A DNA stretch of 64,000 nucleotides from Rana temporaria (Eukaryota; Chordata; Amphibia; Anura; Ranidae): NCBI RefSeq assembly GCF_905171775.1, contig NC_053494.1:121053528-121117527 (forward strand), given 5' to 3'. The position numbers were made by a program, and so were the translations under genes. Below the pieces are notes generated by a model that was given only the letters and a program-made list of their open reading frames with translations, ran no database searches and was not told the origin of the DNA. The stretch's first letter is position 1. Each line of letters opens with the position of its first letter. Positions 1 through 11,445 of this stretch are shown here, piece by piece.

Positions 1-493
1 GGTTGTCCGGAAGAGGCCCTTGTTCCCATCATCATGGGGGCAATGTGCTTTTGGGGCAGGGGGGTTAGACCTGAAAAAAATCTGATTTCTGGCCACCCCG
101 TTTTTACTTACTTGAGCCCTGGAAAGTCCCACATCGAAAGCGCTCTTCCTTTGCTCGGTCTTCTCGGCTCTTCATTGGATAGATTGATAGCAGCGCAGCC
201 ATTGGCTCGCACTGCTGTCAATCAACTCAATTATGCGAGGGCCAGGGGGGGGGCTGAGATCTGTGGCTATGGATGCCGAATACAGGACTTGGAAACGCAC
301 CCGTAAGGTAAACGCACCCTTGGGAAAGCACTTCCCAGAGGGGGTTATCAAAAGCGGAGAGGAGCCGAGACCACGGAGGGACCCCAGAAGACGAGGATCG
401 GAGCCACTCTGTGCAAAACTAGCTGCACAGTGGAGGTAAGTATAACATGTTTGTTATTTTTTTTTTATATATATTCAAAGCTTTACTATGACT
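1..493. repeat. TTAA-flanked MITE, left end outside window
   Basis: GC-rich repeat whose right terminus abuts TTAA at 494-497. Its segment at about 385-455 closely matches 55565-55635, including the shared string CTCTGTGCAAAA and the following GTGGAGGTAAGTATAAC. The 55274-55653 copy is also bounded by TTAA, so this is a dispersed DNA element and not a gene. Apparent short ORFs here are by-products of the GC-rich sequence. The transposon superfamily (piggyBac or Kolobok, both of which use TTAA) cannot be settled by eye. Confidence 0.6.
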
Positions 494-614
494 TTAATAC
501 CCCCAGAACTGGATATATAAAGCGGAGGCCTTGTACAATAATAAGATGGTTGTTGCAATGTTTGTTGCACGATATTTGTGCAACTGTTTAGTAAATGCAT
601 ATTTTCAGGTTAAA

Positions 615-780
615 ATATAATAAATAATACCCAAGTTTTGGGTAAAATATGACAAATCAGGTTGTGTTGAGTAAACAGATACCAAACTTGTCAAGTCTTA
701 AAATTGTGTGTGCCCATGATATCACACAAAACTACGGTACCTAAAAATCTCCATGGGTGACACTTTAAAAGCCTTTGTGG
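615..780 (+). repeat. Diverged fragment of a TTAA element (family of 20198-21427)
   Basis: Contains diverged versions of strings seen in the longer copy at 20480-20620: a GAGTAAA(C/T)AGATACC motif, a TCAAGTCTTAAAATTG-like motif and AAAATCTCCAT(G/A)GG. Ends are not visible. A 17-base G run follows at 1114-1130. Confidence 0.5.
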
Positions 781-1619
781 CTCACTGGTTTAGCGTTAAC
801 TGTGAGCTTCTGTGTGCTCATACCTCAGGCGGGGTGAAGTTTATATACATATGTGCACCCAGTTGGCATAGCAGGAACAAAGATTGTCTCTGGACAGCCG
901 CACACTGAACATGTGTGCACCCAGTTGGCATGTTTGTATTTGCAGATGTGTAAAAGGCAGCAATGTTTAGTTATTTTTTTTAATACATTCTGTTAAATTT
1001 TGTTTATTTTTAACCTTCATTTTTTCATTTAACTTTATTGCTATCACAAGCAGTTAACAAAACCCCTTGTGATAGCTTTGTGCCAAGTGACAGGTTCTTT
1101 TTATGGCGACATTGGGGGGGGGGGGGGGGGTCCAATATACCCCAGTGTCTCCCATGCCCTCCAAAGCATCTAACCGAGCAGAGATTGGCTTGGTAACATG
1201 CTTCCCTGGCTGTATCAGCAAGAGGATGACCGCTCAGACTCTGGAACTGACTAAATCATTGTCGCTTCCGGTTCCACTCTGGGCAGAGGAGTATGAGGAA
1301 TGAATGTTTCTCTGTCACCTCCCACTCACCATTTTGATTCTTTCCAGTGAGGTCCTGGACTCCTGTTTTGAGCCCAGGGAGAACTGCACTGTCTGTACTG
1401 TGAATGTGATCAGCAGCTATTCAGCCTCTGGATCACTTTCACTTTGTAGCCAGGAGCAGACTGAGAAAAACAGGCACAAGCCGATGGTTGTGCTTAACTC
1501 TTCGCTCTTTGGACATACAGTATGTAGTACATCCAAAGAGCTGAACTAGTAGAAGTGTATTTAAAACATTTTCTGTAGTCTGTAGAATATTGGCCCATTG
1601 TTGTATGTGATGATGTCAA
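781..1619. other. Intron sequence with no gene seen
   Basis: No coding exon or RNA gene recognised. It holds a 17-base poly-G run (1114-1130) and a small inverted repeat near 1500-1545 (CTCTTTGGA / TCCAAAGAG around a CATACAGTATG core). Probably further diverged repeat sequence. Confidence 0.5.
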
Positions 1620-2222
1620 AGTGTGTCCTCTGGCCCGAGCACTAAAGAGAAAGATAATTTTTCGGCATGTAAAAAACTACGCTTTTAAAAAAATGTCATT
1701 TAAAGTGATTGTGTGTGGGCTTCACCACATTTTTCGGGTTCTGAAAAAACGACAAAAAACAAAATTCGAACATGCTGCATTATTTAACGACATTTTAAAC
1801 AATGTAGTTTTTCGGGTTGTAAAAAAATATCGTGTGTGGGCTAAAACAACGTTAAAACCTGCACATGCTCAGAAGCAAGTTATGAGACTGGAGCGCTCGT
1901 TCTGGTAAAACTACTGTTCATAATGGAGTAAGCACATTCATCACGCTGTAACAGACAGAAAAGCGCGAATCGTCTTTTACTAACACAAACTCAGCTAAAG
2001 CAGCCCAAAGGGTGGCGTCATCCGAATGGAACTTCCCCTTTATAGTGCCGTCGTACGTGTTGTACGTCACCGCGCTTTGCTAGAGCATTTTTTTTTTAAC
2101 GATCATGTGTGGGCAACATCGTTTTAATGATGAAGTTGGAAAAAACATTGTTTTTTTCTAGAGGCTGAAAAAAACATTGTTTTTTACAAGCCAAAAAATG
2201 ATCGTGTGTATGCGGCATTACA
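1620..2222. repeat. AT-rich DNA-element fragment with a CACACGATC-type terminus
   Basis: Internally repetitive: the motif TTTTTCGG followed by a short A-rich run recurs near 1658, 1730 and 1810, and GTGTGTGGGC-type strings recur near 1710, 1830 and 2105. The right end reads GATCGTGTGTATGCGGCATTA, whose reverse complement starts TAATGCCGCATACACACG. That resembles the termini of the 39101-39377 element. The left end is not identifiable. Confidence 0.4.
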
Positions 2223-2567
2223 GCTTATTCCTCTACCACTAGACTTGACAAACAATTTTAACACTTGGAATGAAGGGGGGGTCTTACTGCTAGGGTTTTT
2301 TTTAAAAAAAGAGTTAAGATTAATGTAGAAAAAAGTACTTATGCAAACACTTTCTGGATAGAATCTCTTGAACATTTTCATAGATTTGACATAGGTTTAC
2401 CACATAAAAAAATGTTTAATTAGCTCCTCGTATACATTAACACCTTCTTATAAATGTTGTTCCAAAAATACTTTGTAAATACCAATTGCCGTTTTGTTAA
2501 GAGATCCTTTAATTTTGTAGTGTTTTTAACCGCAATGTTTGTAACCACATTTGCCCTCTTCTTCCAG

Positions 2568-2736
2568 TTGATAGCCGTGTTTGATGAACATGATGTCTCC
2601 AGTAAAAAAGAAGATGGAATCACCATCACAGATCGCCTCAGCCCTGACCCTTTTGAAGCAGAACTAGAAGCTCATAATGCCACATACCATCCACTTCGAG
2701 GAGAAATTGAGGTTACTCCTTCAGCCCTGAAACTTG
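2568..2736 (+). CDS. PARD3B: PARD3B coding exon (probably the third)
   Basis: A 169-bp exon encoding 56 codons plus one base. It is preceded by a pyrimidine-rich tract ending in AG (2566-2567) and followed by a GTATGC donor at 2737. It starts in phase 0 with LIAVFDEHD and ends with GEIEVTPSALKL, leaving one G of a glycine codon. These ends match PARD3B, a paralogue of the polarity scaffold PARD3 that acts at cell junctions. LIAVF closes the N-terminal PB1-like oligomerisation domain. EIEVTPSAL lies in the linker before the first PDZ domain. The middle of the exon is variable, as in the family. The split glycine codon joins exactly to the exon at 36158. The exon number is inferred from the mammalian gene. 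Confidence 0.93.
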
Positions 2737-2789
2737 GTATGCTGTTTTCCTATGCATTTTCAAGGGCTTGAATTTAGCATGAATGACCA

Positions 2790-4160
2790 TTGTACGATGT
2801 TTATCTGTCTTTTGATAGCATTGTAGATGTTGCCAAACTGCTTGTTCATTCTAGTATATACTTAGGAAAAGCAAAATAGGTCTACTTTCTCTACCTTGTT
2901 ATTTTATATTCTGTCTGCATTAGTTGTAAGTGCAGTATTTTTGCAGAACAAGTAAACAGTATATATGACACCGCAGCACAGATCCTAATCCTGAATTATG
3001 GCATCTGAGTGAAGAAAGTCTGGTACCGTGCATCTCTATTTGCACCTATTGTCTGCGTCTTAAAACATAAGCAGTACCTGTCTTCTTTTGTCTGTCATCC
3101 TCTCAGGCAATCCAGTTCTATCACTGTCATACTTCTATTTTCTATATGTGAATTCATAGTATTTGGGTTGAAAAAATGCTTGATTTCCCTAAGATAGGAG
3201 TTGAATAATATTACAGACGTGGGAAGGTAAAATGCCCACACAAATGTAACTGTCTGCTTTTGATGTATGTCACTTGTTAGATATGTAAAAATGTGCGCTC
3301 TTTCTCTATTTTCTGCCAGCACAAACACTCTGAAACCTAAATGTCTGGTTTTATTTAAATGTCCTTGTACAATACACAGTCAAATACAAATTACACTGCA
3401 GATCTCCCTCTCTGCACTCATCAGCCAGAATGCAAGCTGTATACTTTAGTAATAATACAATTTCTAGTGTCATATCGTATTGTAAAAATGAGCTAGTGGT
3501 AATTAGCTATTTGATTATCTCTATAACATCTCAGCATTTACAATTATAAGAACTAATTAGGTGAGAAATAAATGATGAACTGCAGAATGAATGTCAAGTA
3601 TAGAAGAAAATAATCCGAATGCACATTGCTGGGGCTGAAAAAAAAAAATGGAATGTTCTTGTCTTCACAAATGTAAAGAATATTAGGGAATTTTACCTGC
3701 AGAGGAGGAACTATTCAGCTTACTTAGGAAAAAAAAAAGTATCTTCCGTTCACACTATTTTAGTGTTAAAAACCTAAATGTTTGTAGTAATATTCAACCT
3801 CCTGCCCTTGTAGCGCCCGTCTTCAACTACCAACAACACCTTTTTTTGATGAAGTATGGTATCTTAGTTTAAAAGTGGACCTCTCACACTTTACAAGTAT
3901 AGCACTACCCTTCAAGGAGCCATTTGGTAATTTTGGGTCGCTGTTCTGTGTCTCGTCTCTAAGAACAACCTCTTTCCCTCTGGCACACTTGGTTGAGTGA
4001 AAGTTGCTGCACAAACTTATAGGCTCACAAGTGTGGATATCTTTAACTTGACTGTGAATTTGTATTAGGAAATAGACACACGACCCTTAAGTGATAAACT
4101 CAATTTACACTATATTTCCAATAGTATTAGGGTGCCTGCCTTTACACATACATGAACTTT
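2790..4160. other. Intron sequence, no feature recognised
   Basis: AT-rich sequence with scattered A and T runs. Short open frames on both strands lack family resemblance and codon bias. No repeat copy elsewhere in the window was recognised. Confidence 0.5.
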
Positions 4161-4162
4161 AT

Positions 4163-4428
4163 TCACTGCAGGCATAAAAACAGTCCTCGCTGTAGATGGA
4201 AAGACAGCTGTGCGCTGGATGTTCCAAAACGAGGCTTGGAGAGCATGGGGCAGATCATTGGATGCTTGAAAAAGGAGCGCTGTTGCCACAACATACGCAG
4301 TGCACATGCTAAGAAACCATTGCCCCCTTCAGCTCTGCCCCATGCTCTCCAAGCATTGTTTTGGAACATCCACTGCACGACCATCTTTCCATCTACAGCA
4401 GTGTAGCGAGGACCATTTCCCTGCAGTG
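4163..4428. repeat. Long imperfect inverted repeat (hairpin)
   Basis: Arms at about 4163-4254 and 4334-4428 are reverse complements, with a loop of about 79 bases. Paired strings include GGAACATCCA with TGGATGTTCC, GCATGGGGCAGA with TCTGCCCCATGC, and CATCTTTCC with GGAAAGA. Short open frames on both strands come from the symmetry. It could be a foldback DNA element or a tandem-inverted duplication; no target duplication was found. Confidence 0.75.
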
Positions 4429-4959
4429 CTATGAGCGAGGGACTCTGGCAGTTCACCGCCCTCCTGGCATAACAACTTTGATATGCCTGCTACACCTCTC
4501 CACAGATCAGCTGATAAGTGGAGGAACGATGACCTGGCTTCCCATTCTGCTCCTGAGTGAGTGAGTGAGAAACTTATATAGCGCAACACATGCGAACTGA
4601 ATCGCCTCTGGGCACTTGGTATCCATTCCCTGAGCCCTCAGAAGAGATGGGTCTTGATCTTTCTCCTGAAGGCCAGGTGGTTCCTGGGATGTTTCATCTA
4701 CAGATGTGCTTGCTTTTATCTTCACTCATATTAGTTGCCATTTGGCTGTTACTATTAAAAGTTTTACAATTTCTACACTTAGAGGCACCTCTCTTCCTTG
4801 TCATTCTCAGTTTCGCTGGAAAATGTTGCGTCTATTCCAATCTGGTGGCGGCCCTAAGTACACAGATCACTTATTTAATGTTATATGGACTAACTTATGG
4901 ACTTTTGTTCACATTTAAGTTGCATATGGATTGCACCTTTTAGTTGTTTAGGTCTTTGG

Positions 4960-5210
4960 GAATGTTTGACTGTTCTAGAAGTGCATTTTTGAGGTCAGGT
5001 ACTGATGTTGGAAGGCCTGACTCGCAGCCTCCGCTCTAATTTATCCCAAAGGTGTTCTATCGGGTTGAAGTCATGATTCTGTGCAGGCCAGTCAAATTTC
5101 TCCACCCCAAACTCGCTCATCAATGCCTTCATGGACCTTGCTTTGTGCACTGCTGCATAGTCATGTTGGAACAGGAGGTACCAAACTTCCGCCCTTTTTT
5201 GCATAGTATA
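4960..5210 (-). pseudogene. Tc1-like transposase C-terminal relic
   Basis: The minus strand translates to a stretch with FQHDYAAVHKARSM followed by DWPAQNHDFNPIEHLWDKL, the hallmark of a Tc1/mariner DDE transposase C-terminus. The second catalytic Asp (in QHD) and the third acidic residue (in PIEHLW) are both kept. Family-typical positions have changed, for example QHDNAP to QHDYAA. No start, N-terminus or inverted terminal repeat is recognisable, so this is a decayed fragment of a cut-and-paste transposon. It is oriented opposite to PARD3B. Confidence 0.85.
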
Positions 5211-5404
5211 AGGAATAAGGCATAAGCTGTCCCTTATGTCTCATCTAAAGTCCCAAATGTCCCCACCTCTTTTCATATTTAATAGGCATAGAGGTGTGTT
5301 ATGTGGTTAGGAACCATCACTTTCCTATGGCTGCTGGCCTTAATTAGTCAGACTATAATTTGATATGCCATTTACAGTAAACAGTTTGCATTGATAGATA
5401 TAGT

Positions 5405-5926
5405 GGGGCAGATCCACGTAGATCGGCGCATATATCCGCCGGGCGTAGCGTATCTAAGATACACTACGCCGCCGTAACTTTTTTTTCGAATCCTCAAAGA
5501 ATTTGCGCCGTAAGTTACGGCGGCGTAGTGTATCTTTTGGCGGCGTAAGGGCACAGAATTCAAATGGATGTGATGGGGGCGTGTTTGATGTAAATACGTT
5601 GTGACCCAACGTAAACAACGTTTTTTTTTAACGGCACATGCGCCGTCCGTGGGGGTATCCCAGTGCGCATTCTCGAAAATAAACCGGAACAATCCAATGC
5701 TTCCGACGGTAACTTCATTCTACGCAAATCCCTAATCGCAAACGACTTACGCAAACGACGTATAAAAAAATTCAAAATTTGACGCAGGAACGACGGCCAT
5801 ACTTAACATTGAGTACGCCTCATAATAGCAGGGGTAACTATACGCCGGAAAAAGCGACGCGGGAAATTTTAAATTGCGCAGCGTATCTATAGATACGCCG
5901 GCGTAATTCTTTTGTGGATCTGCCCC
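5405..5926. mobile_element. Palindromic MITE, GGGGCAGATCCAC family
   Basis: Starts GGGGCAGATCCAC and ends GTGGATCTGCCCC, flanked by AGT on both sides (5402-5404 and 5927-5929). Internally it is rich in CpG and in TACGCCG/CGGCGTA-type strings. Two related elements with GGGCCAGATTCA termini lie at 24556-25285 and 29519-30206, each with a 3-bp flank duplication. A 3-bp duplication fits PIF/Harbinger-type transposition; this is inference. No transposase is encoded. Confidence 0.85.
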
Positions 5927-5929
5927 AGT

Positions 5930-7732
5930 GTTTCCATTATTGATTTCATTCTGTTGAGCTGATCTGTTTCTGTGTGTTCTGCGGCCGGGGTGCCAGTCTG
6001 TCAGCTGCGATGGGCACTTGGCTGACATGCAGGGAGTCATTCTGGCGGCCGCCGGCCTGTCTCTTCTTCTGTGTCATGCCAGCGTGACGCTGGAGTGGAC
6101 CTGACAGTTACTGGCAGCACAATTTATGTATTTCCAGACCAGTGTTTTTCGAGTCTGTTTTTTTGTTTTGACCAGGATTTACTAAGGTGATCACCTAATA
6201 AGTACTCTGTGCACATTGTTTTTACTTTGGTATTACTTTGTCTTTTTTTATTTATTTTTTCAAGCAATCTTCCCTTTTACTTCTTTCATTCTTTATTTGG
6301 TCACTACATGGACACTTCCTTACTGCTCCCCTTTTTCACTAATTTCACACATTTCTTCTTCCATGGACTTTATTCTATTCTTGTCTCACTGATTTACACT
6401 ACCATGGTTTCATACCATTTACCACATCCATTCAAGTTGATAGATTTATAAAGCTTGTCTGAGCTGTCAGAAAAAAAGGGGGTGGAGAGCTGAAGTTACT
6501 CTGTAGAGCCCAGTGAGGAGAGCTCTAAGAGCTGATTGGAGGGATAGGAAACACTCCCCTTTACACAGAAAACAGGAACAGAGCTGAGGCTGTCAACCAG
6601 GTCCCTCCCCAGTCACCTTTTTTTCTCTTGGTGTCAGGAAAACTTTCCAGAAGTGGTTCATGACACTTGGTGCTCTTAAATGAGACAAGCACATACTATA
6701 GAGGGATGTGCTTTGTTCATATTTCATGTCTGAGTTTTACAGCCACTTAAAAGCTTTCAAGGTGGACTAATATTTTATTGAAGTTAATGTGTGGCTTAAG
6801 TTAGTTTAGTTGGTTGCTATAAAGACTGATGTAAATGATTACAAAATATTATTTCAATTTACTTTGCATTTTTAGACTTCAAAAGTGCAAAATATACCAA
6901 ACAATGGTGGACATGTTTAGGGGATTCAAAATGTAAGTCTCCCAATTTGGCTTTGTCATAAGGGATACATCAATGGATGATCGCCTAATTGTTGGCAAAC
7001 AGCATGACCAGTCAGTTATGCCAGGCCAAATGTTTGTTTTTCTTATCTTTTGAACTACTTTTTTCTAAAGCATGTAATGGTTTTTAATACCAGGCATCCT
7101 TTGTAAAGATGTTAGCATCTAAACATATTAGTGCAGGTCCAGAGATCATTTACTGTTATTAAAACTGTCACATTACAGTCATAGGATTTTCGTCCAGCTT
7201 CATTTCCTGCTGCTCCATTTTGTATAACTTTGGCATAGATATAAAGAATTTCTATCCATGGGCCCTTTTGACCTTCTTATCTGGGCAATTAGCTATTGTA
7301 ATCACATTGTGCTCTGTCCTACAGGGTTGAAAAGTAGAAGCAGATAAGACCACATGCATGTATAGATTGATACAAAACTTCCAGATATAGCTTTTTCTCA
7401 TTTTCTGAGTTTTATAATACTAATAAAATATTATAATTAGGTATTACTTGCTGATAGGATATCACAAAATGATTTGTTATAAGGCCTATACAGCTTTTAT
7501 TTCTTGCCAGATCACTGCCTGATGTTTTTACTAAGGCAGTACAGTGATAATGTCCAAAGTGCTGTAGCCCATATCAGCCCATAACAATTCGGTTTACCGA
7601 AGTCAAATCAATAAAAAAACTATTTTGTTGAGCCAGAGTTACTTACTGTGCCTTACACATTGCTCTATTTTTGCCCTATAAAATTAAAAATGTATCTACT
7701 ATAGGCTATACCAGTTTCCTTATAGTTTAAAG
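5930..7732. other. Intron sequence, no gene recognised
   Basis: CpG-bearing sequence near 5980-6100, otherwise AT-rich. An 80-codon frame at 6209-6451 is a Phe/Leu-rich translation of T-rich DNA with no family resemblance. Nothing further supported. Confidence 0.5.
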
Positions 7733-7854
7733 CAGAAGTAGGCAACCTGGGGCTGTTGTGAAACTACATTTCCCATAAGACATTGCAAGGCTGGCAGTTA
7801 CAATTACTCCCAGAGGCATGATGGGACTGGAGGGCCCCAGGTTGCCTACCCCTG
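7733..7854. mobile_element. hAT-type MITE
   Basis: Inverted ends CAGAAGTAGGCAACCTGGGG and CCCCAGGTTGCCTACCCCTG enclose a core with ACTACATTTCCCAT, TTGCAAGGCT and GGCATGATGGGACT, which is shared with the intact element at 26130-26286. The left flank is GTTTAAAG (7725-7732). The right flank begins GTTTAA, then a TTAA element starts, which splits the expected 8-bp duplication. Confidence 0.85.
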
Positions 7855-7860
7855 GTTTAA

Positions 7861-8735
7861 CCACTTCAGCTCCGGAAAGGTTTTACCCCCTTAATGACCA
7901 GAGCATTTTTTGCGATATGGCACTGCGTCGCTTTAACTGACAATTGTCGTGCCCAAACAATATTGACATCCTTTTCCTCCCGCAAATAGAGCTTTCTTTT
8001 GGTGGTATGTGATCACCTCTGCGGTCTTTTTTTTTTTGCGCTAGAAACACAAAAAGAGCGACAATTTTGAAAACAAAATTGTTTAGTTTCTGCTATAATA
8101 CATATCCAAAATAATATAAAAAAATGTAACAGTTTAGGCCAATATATATTCTTCTACATATTTTTGGTAAAAAAACGCAATAGGCGTACATTGATTGGTT
8201 TGTGCAAAAGATATTGCGTCTACAAATTACAGGATCGATTTAGGGACTTTTTTATTTTCTTTACTGGTAATGGCGAAGATCTGCGATTTTTTGACTCCGA
8301 CATTGCGGCAGACAAATCTGACCCCAAATTACACTTTTTGGGGACCAGGGACAGAAAGTCAGATTTACAGGACAGTCCCATCAAGTATGCCTTATAGTAT
8401 TAGGAGACATACAGTATTGCAATGCGTGTTTTTGACACTGATTATTTTGATTTTTTTTTGTAAATGGCTCCATCCTTCCTATTGGCTGCGCTTGTGGCTC
8501 ATTTTACATAGATACCATAGTTACTCAATAGACATCCCAGTCTCTGAATTGTTACATTTTGTAAAATCATCTGTACATCTGGTAAGAGTGATTTTCAGTC
8601 TTGTTGGAAAGTTAGTTTGTCCAGTGTCTGCAAGTCTCTTGGTGATATTTTTTGTACACCAAACTAAGTGGTAATATATACGTTTGTCAGGTGTTCGTCA
8701 TAGAGGGCAACAAATCATCCAGCCTTTAGCAAGGT
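7861..8735 (+). mobile_element. TTAA element copy A
   Basis: Begins CCACTTCAGC directly after TTAA (7857-7860). It shares a core with copies at 12024, 46171 and, inverted, 40162: GAGCTTTCTTTTGGTGGTAT, AGAGCGACAATTTTGAAAA, and ATTCTTCTACATATTTTTGG. The right part (8400-8735) is diverged. The boundary is placed at a TTAA at 8736-8739, because that restores the hAT flank. No transposase was found; the 159-codon frame here is not recognisable. Confidence 0.7.
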
Positions 8736-8813
8736 TTAAAGTGAATCCTTATGCAAAAGGGAATTTTTCGTTGTAGATTAGACATTACTGTTAAGCTTGT
8801 GTTGGAAATATAA

Positions 8814-8985
8814 GGGTTGATTAACTAAAATTGGAGAGTGCAAACTCTGGTGCTGTTTTGCATGGTAGCCAACTGGCTTCTAACTACAGCTTGTTCAATT
8901 AAGCTGTAACAAAATAAACCTGGAAACTGGTTTCTATGCAGAACTGTACCAGATTTTGCACTCTTCAATTTTAGTAAATCATCCC
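8814..8985. mobile_element. MITE with TTTACTAAAA-type inverted ends
   Basis: Left end GGGTTGATTAACTAAAATTG pairs with right end CAATTTTAGTAAATCATCCC, and inner GAGTGCAAA pairs with TTTGCACTC. A second copy with the same organisation is at 43346-43514, including the central AGCTTGTTCAATTA string. Confidence 0.8.
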
Positions 8986-9011
8986 GATATATAGAAAAGC
9001 ACCTTTAAATG

Positions 9012-9013
<2 letters not shown>

Positions 9014-9106
<93 letters not shown>
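9014..9106. repeat. (TA)n microsatellite, about 46 units
   Basis: Uninterrupted TA array. Both sides carry the same flank, CACCTTTAAATGATT (starting near 9000 and 9111). Open frames of Tyr-Ile repeats here are artefacts. Confidence 0.98.
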
Positions 9107-9110
<4 letters not shown>

Positions 9111-9534
9111 CACCTTTAAATGATTCATGGCTAGGCACAGTTTTAATAATGAGCCAATAATGATCATATCACTCTAGGTGAAGGCTTTCCTTGGTAAAAA
9201 AACGGTTTATTTTTTTATGTGTTTTGAATGTGGTCAACAGCTGTAGCTGTTTGGCCCTTAACCAAACTATTAGAGGTTTTATGCCCGTGAACATTCTATA
9301 TTTAACAGTTCCATCAGTCCATTGAAATGTTCATGTGTCTATGATAAATTATGTATAGTACAGTCTGTACAGTTGAGGTTATGGGAAAATGTTAAATTGG
9401 ACAATGCAACATTTTATGAGATGATAAAACCGCCATTTTCCTAATACTTTGTTTCAGTTTATGTAGATATAATTAAGTAAGCTGAACTAATACTAAAAAA
9501 CATAAGCACTCCTAATTAAATGCAAGCGTTTGTA

Positions 9535-9800
9535 AGAGCCCTTTCACACTGGGGCAGTGGGGGCGTCAGCGGTAAAGTGTCACAAAAAAAAGGGTTGAAA
9601 CCTCCCGCAAATCGCCGCTGCCCATTGATTTCAATGGCCAGGGGTGCTTTAGGAGCGGTGTATTCACTGCTTCTACAGCACCTCAAATATGCGGCTAGCA
9701 GGACTTTTTTTTACCGTCCTGCCAGCGCACTGCTCCAGTATGAAAGCCATATTTTTAGAGTTATAGCACATGCAAAGCGCCTCAGTGTGAAAGGGGTCTT
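9535..9800. mobile_element. MITE with CCCTTTCACACTG inverted ends
   Basis: Left end AAGAGCCCTTTCACACTGGGG, right end GCCTCAGTGTGAAAGGGGTCTT. A related, partly decayed copy starts at 22404. No clear target duplication is visible. Confidence 0.75.
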
Positions 9801-9944
9801 GCAGTGCAGTCTGTTTGTACCACTGTTATTATAAGCTACCCACCAGGAAGCTATAGATATAAGATATGGATGAATGGTTCCTTGTGGGACCATCAATGCT
9901 GCACATAGCTAAGGCTGTCTCAACACTGCTTTTTTTTGTATTAA

Positions 9945-10353
9945 AGGGTAAGTTCATATTTACAGAAAAATCTGTAAGGTGAACTTACAAGGGGTGCCCC
10001 CGACCTGGACCGTGGCAGTCTCCCGTTCTGAGCCCAGGTATATCCGCGTCAGAAGTCCAGGCATGGAAATCCCCTCACACATCCACGCGTCTTCTTTATA
10101 GCTGACACGACGGGCTCTGTGGCCCATGTGACAGCGCTGACTAATTAGAATGCTCCAAAACTTCCCTCCTGACAAGGTACATTTTGGACATTCAGCTGAG
10201 GGGATTTCTAAGCCCCGGACTCCTATCACGGATATACCAGGGCTCAAAATGGGAGATTGCTGCTGTCCAGGTCAGCGGGAATGAGGGGGCGAAAAAGGGG
10301 TCATTTGTAAGTTCACCTTACAGATTTTTCTGTAAAAGTGAACTTGCACTTTA
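9945..10353. mobile_element. TTAA-flanked MITE with about 50-bp inverted ends
   Basis: Flanked by TTAA at 9941-9944 and 10354-10357. Left arm TTTACAGAAAAATCTGTAAG then GTGAACTTACAA; the right arm is its reverse complement (TTGTAAGTTCAC then CTTACAGATTTTTCTGTAAA). The interior is GC-rich and also partly inverted (GACCTGGACC / GTCCAGGTC). Confidence 0.8.
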
Positions 10354-10359
10354 TTAAGC

Positions 10360-10905
10360 ATCTGAAAGCAACTAGTGTATATATGAAATGCATGTTGTCT
10401 ACAACTTTCGACTTTAATCTGCAACGGTCACAAATTATACTTGTAATGTCATGCCAAATGCTGCTTCTGCCTGGTCAAACCAACTAGGCATTATTTGCCA
10501 CTGCATTAAGGTTTTCCCAATGACTACAAGCCTGTTTTGTTAATTGAGTTGTTGCTATTCAAGAATACCTATTAATCTTTTTTTTCTACATAACAGAAAG
10601 TATTTAAAAAAAAAAAAAACATTTTGATACAACAATAAGCAGCTTATGTGTATTGCTGGGGGGATAGTAGGTAAATTACCAACTCTTTATGTTACACAAC
10701 AAGTTAAAAACATAACTAGCTTCTTCATGCAATTCATAGAACTTGTAAAACAATTTTTAGCTTTCATGTATTCATATCTGTATCTGAAAGCTTGTTTTGT
10801 GGATTAGTATCCACAAGCTTATTTCATGGGCACCATATGCAGAATCTGTTCATTGTGCATTTTATGTCACCTTTGAAGTAGAAAGAGAAAGTTTTATATA
10901 TATTT
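10360..10905. other. Intron sequence, nothing recognised
   Basis: AT-rich, with poly-A at 10607-10620. No supported feature. Confidence 0.5.
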
Positions 10906-11184
10906 AAGTCGGGGGTCGACAAACCCTGGGTGCCAGGTCGCAATTGCAACTAGAATTAGCGACCTGGCGCCTGGGGCAGCACAGCTGGGGTATCCTGTGT
11001 CTCCGTGCGCCCCCACCTCCCCCACCATACGATCACGCCGGCCGGTAATTGAGGTCGTGGCTTTGCGGCCTTCTGCAGGCCTATGCTTCCTTCTGTGATC
11101 GGACGCCATCTTGTGGTGGCCGTTGGTATGACAAGACAACCAACTATGCTAATAGAGCTTCCCCTGTCTGTTTTACTGCCATCT
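10906..11184. repeat. Probable DNA-element fragment
   Basis: Begins near GGGGTCGACAAACCCTGGG, similar in style to hAT MITE ends, and contains an inverted pair GCCAGGTCGC / GCGACCTGGC around 10930-10970. More CpG-rich than its surroundings. Terminus and family are not confirmed. Confidence 0.4.
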
Positions 11185-11445
11185 CCTTCCCTCTAATTAG
11201 AACCCCCAAACATTATATAAATTGTTTATTCTAACACCCTAGAGAATAAAACGGCGGTCATTGCAATACTTTCTGTCACACCGTGTTTGCGAAGCGATCT
11301 TACAAGGACACTTTTTTGGGGGAAAAAATAAATGTTTTATTTAAAAATACGACACCAGTAAAGTTATCCCAATTTTTTTTATATTGTGAAAGATAATGTT
11401 ATGTCGAGTAAATTGATACCCAACATGTCACGATTCAAAATTCTC
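11185..11445 (+). repeat. TTAA element fragment (family of copy D)
   Basis: Shares AACCCCCAAACATTATAT, AATAAAA(C/T)GGCGGTCATTGC and GAGTAAAT(T/A)GATACC strings with 20300-20560. Truncated at both ends. Confidence 0.75.

Noticed and set aside
2454..2771. Reading the whole 105-codon frame around exon A as protein
   Set aside because: Only 2568-2736 matches PARD3B and is bounded by splice sites; the rest is intron read-through.
8164..8674. 159-codon frame in TTAA copy A
   Set aside because: Lies across a non-coding MITE-type element; sister copies do not keep the frame.
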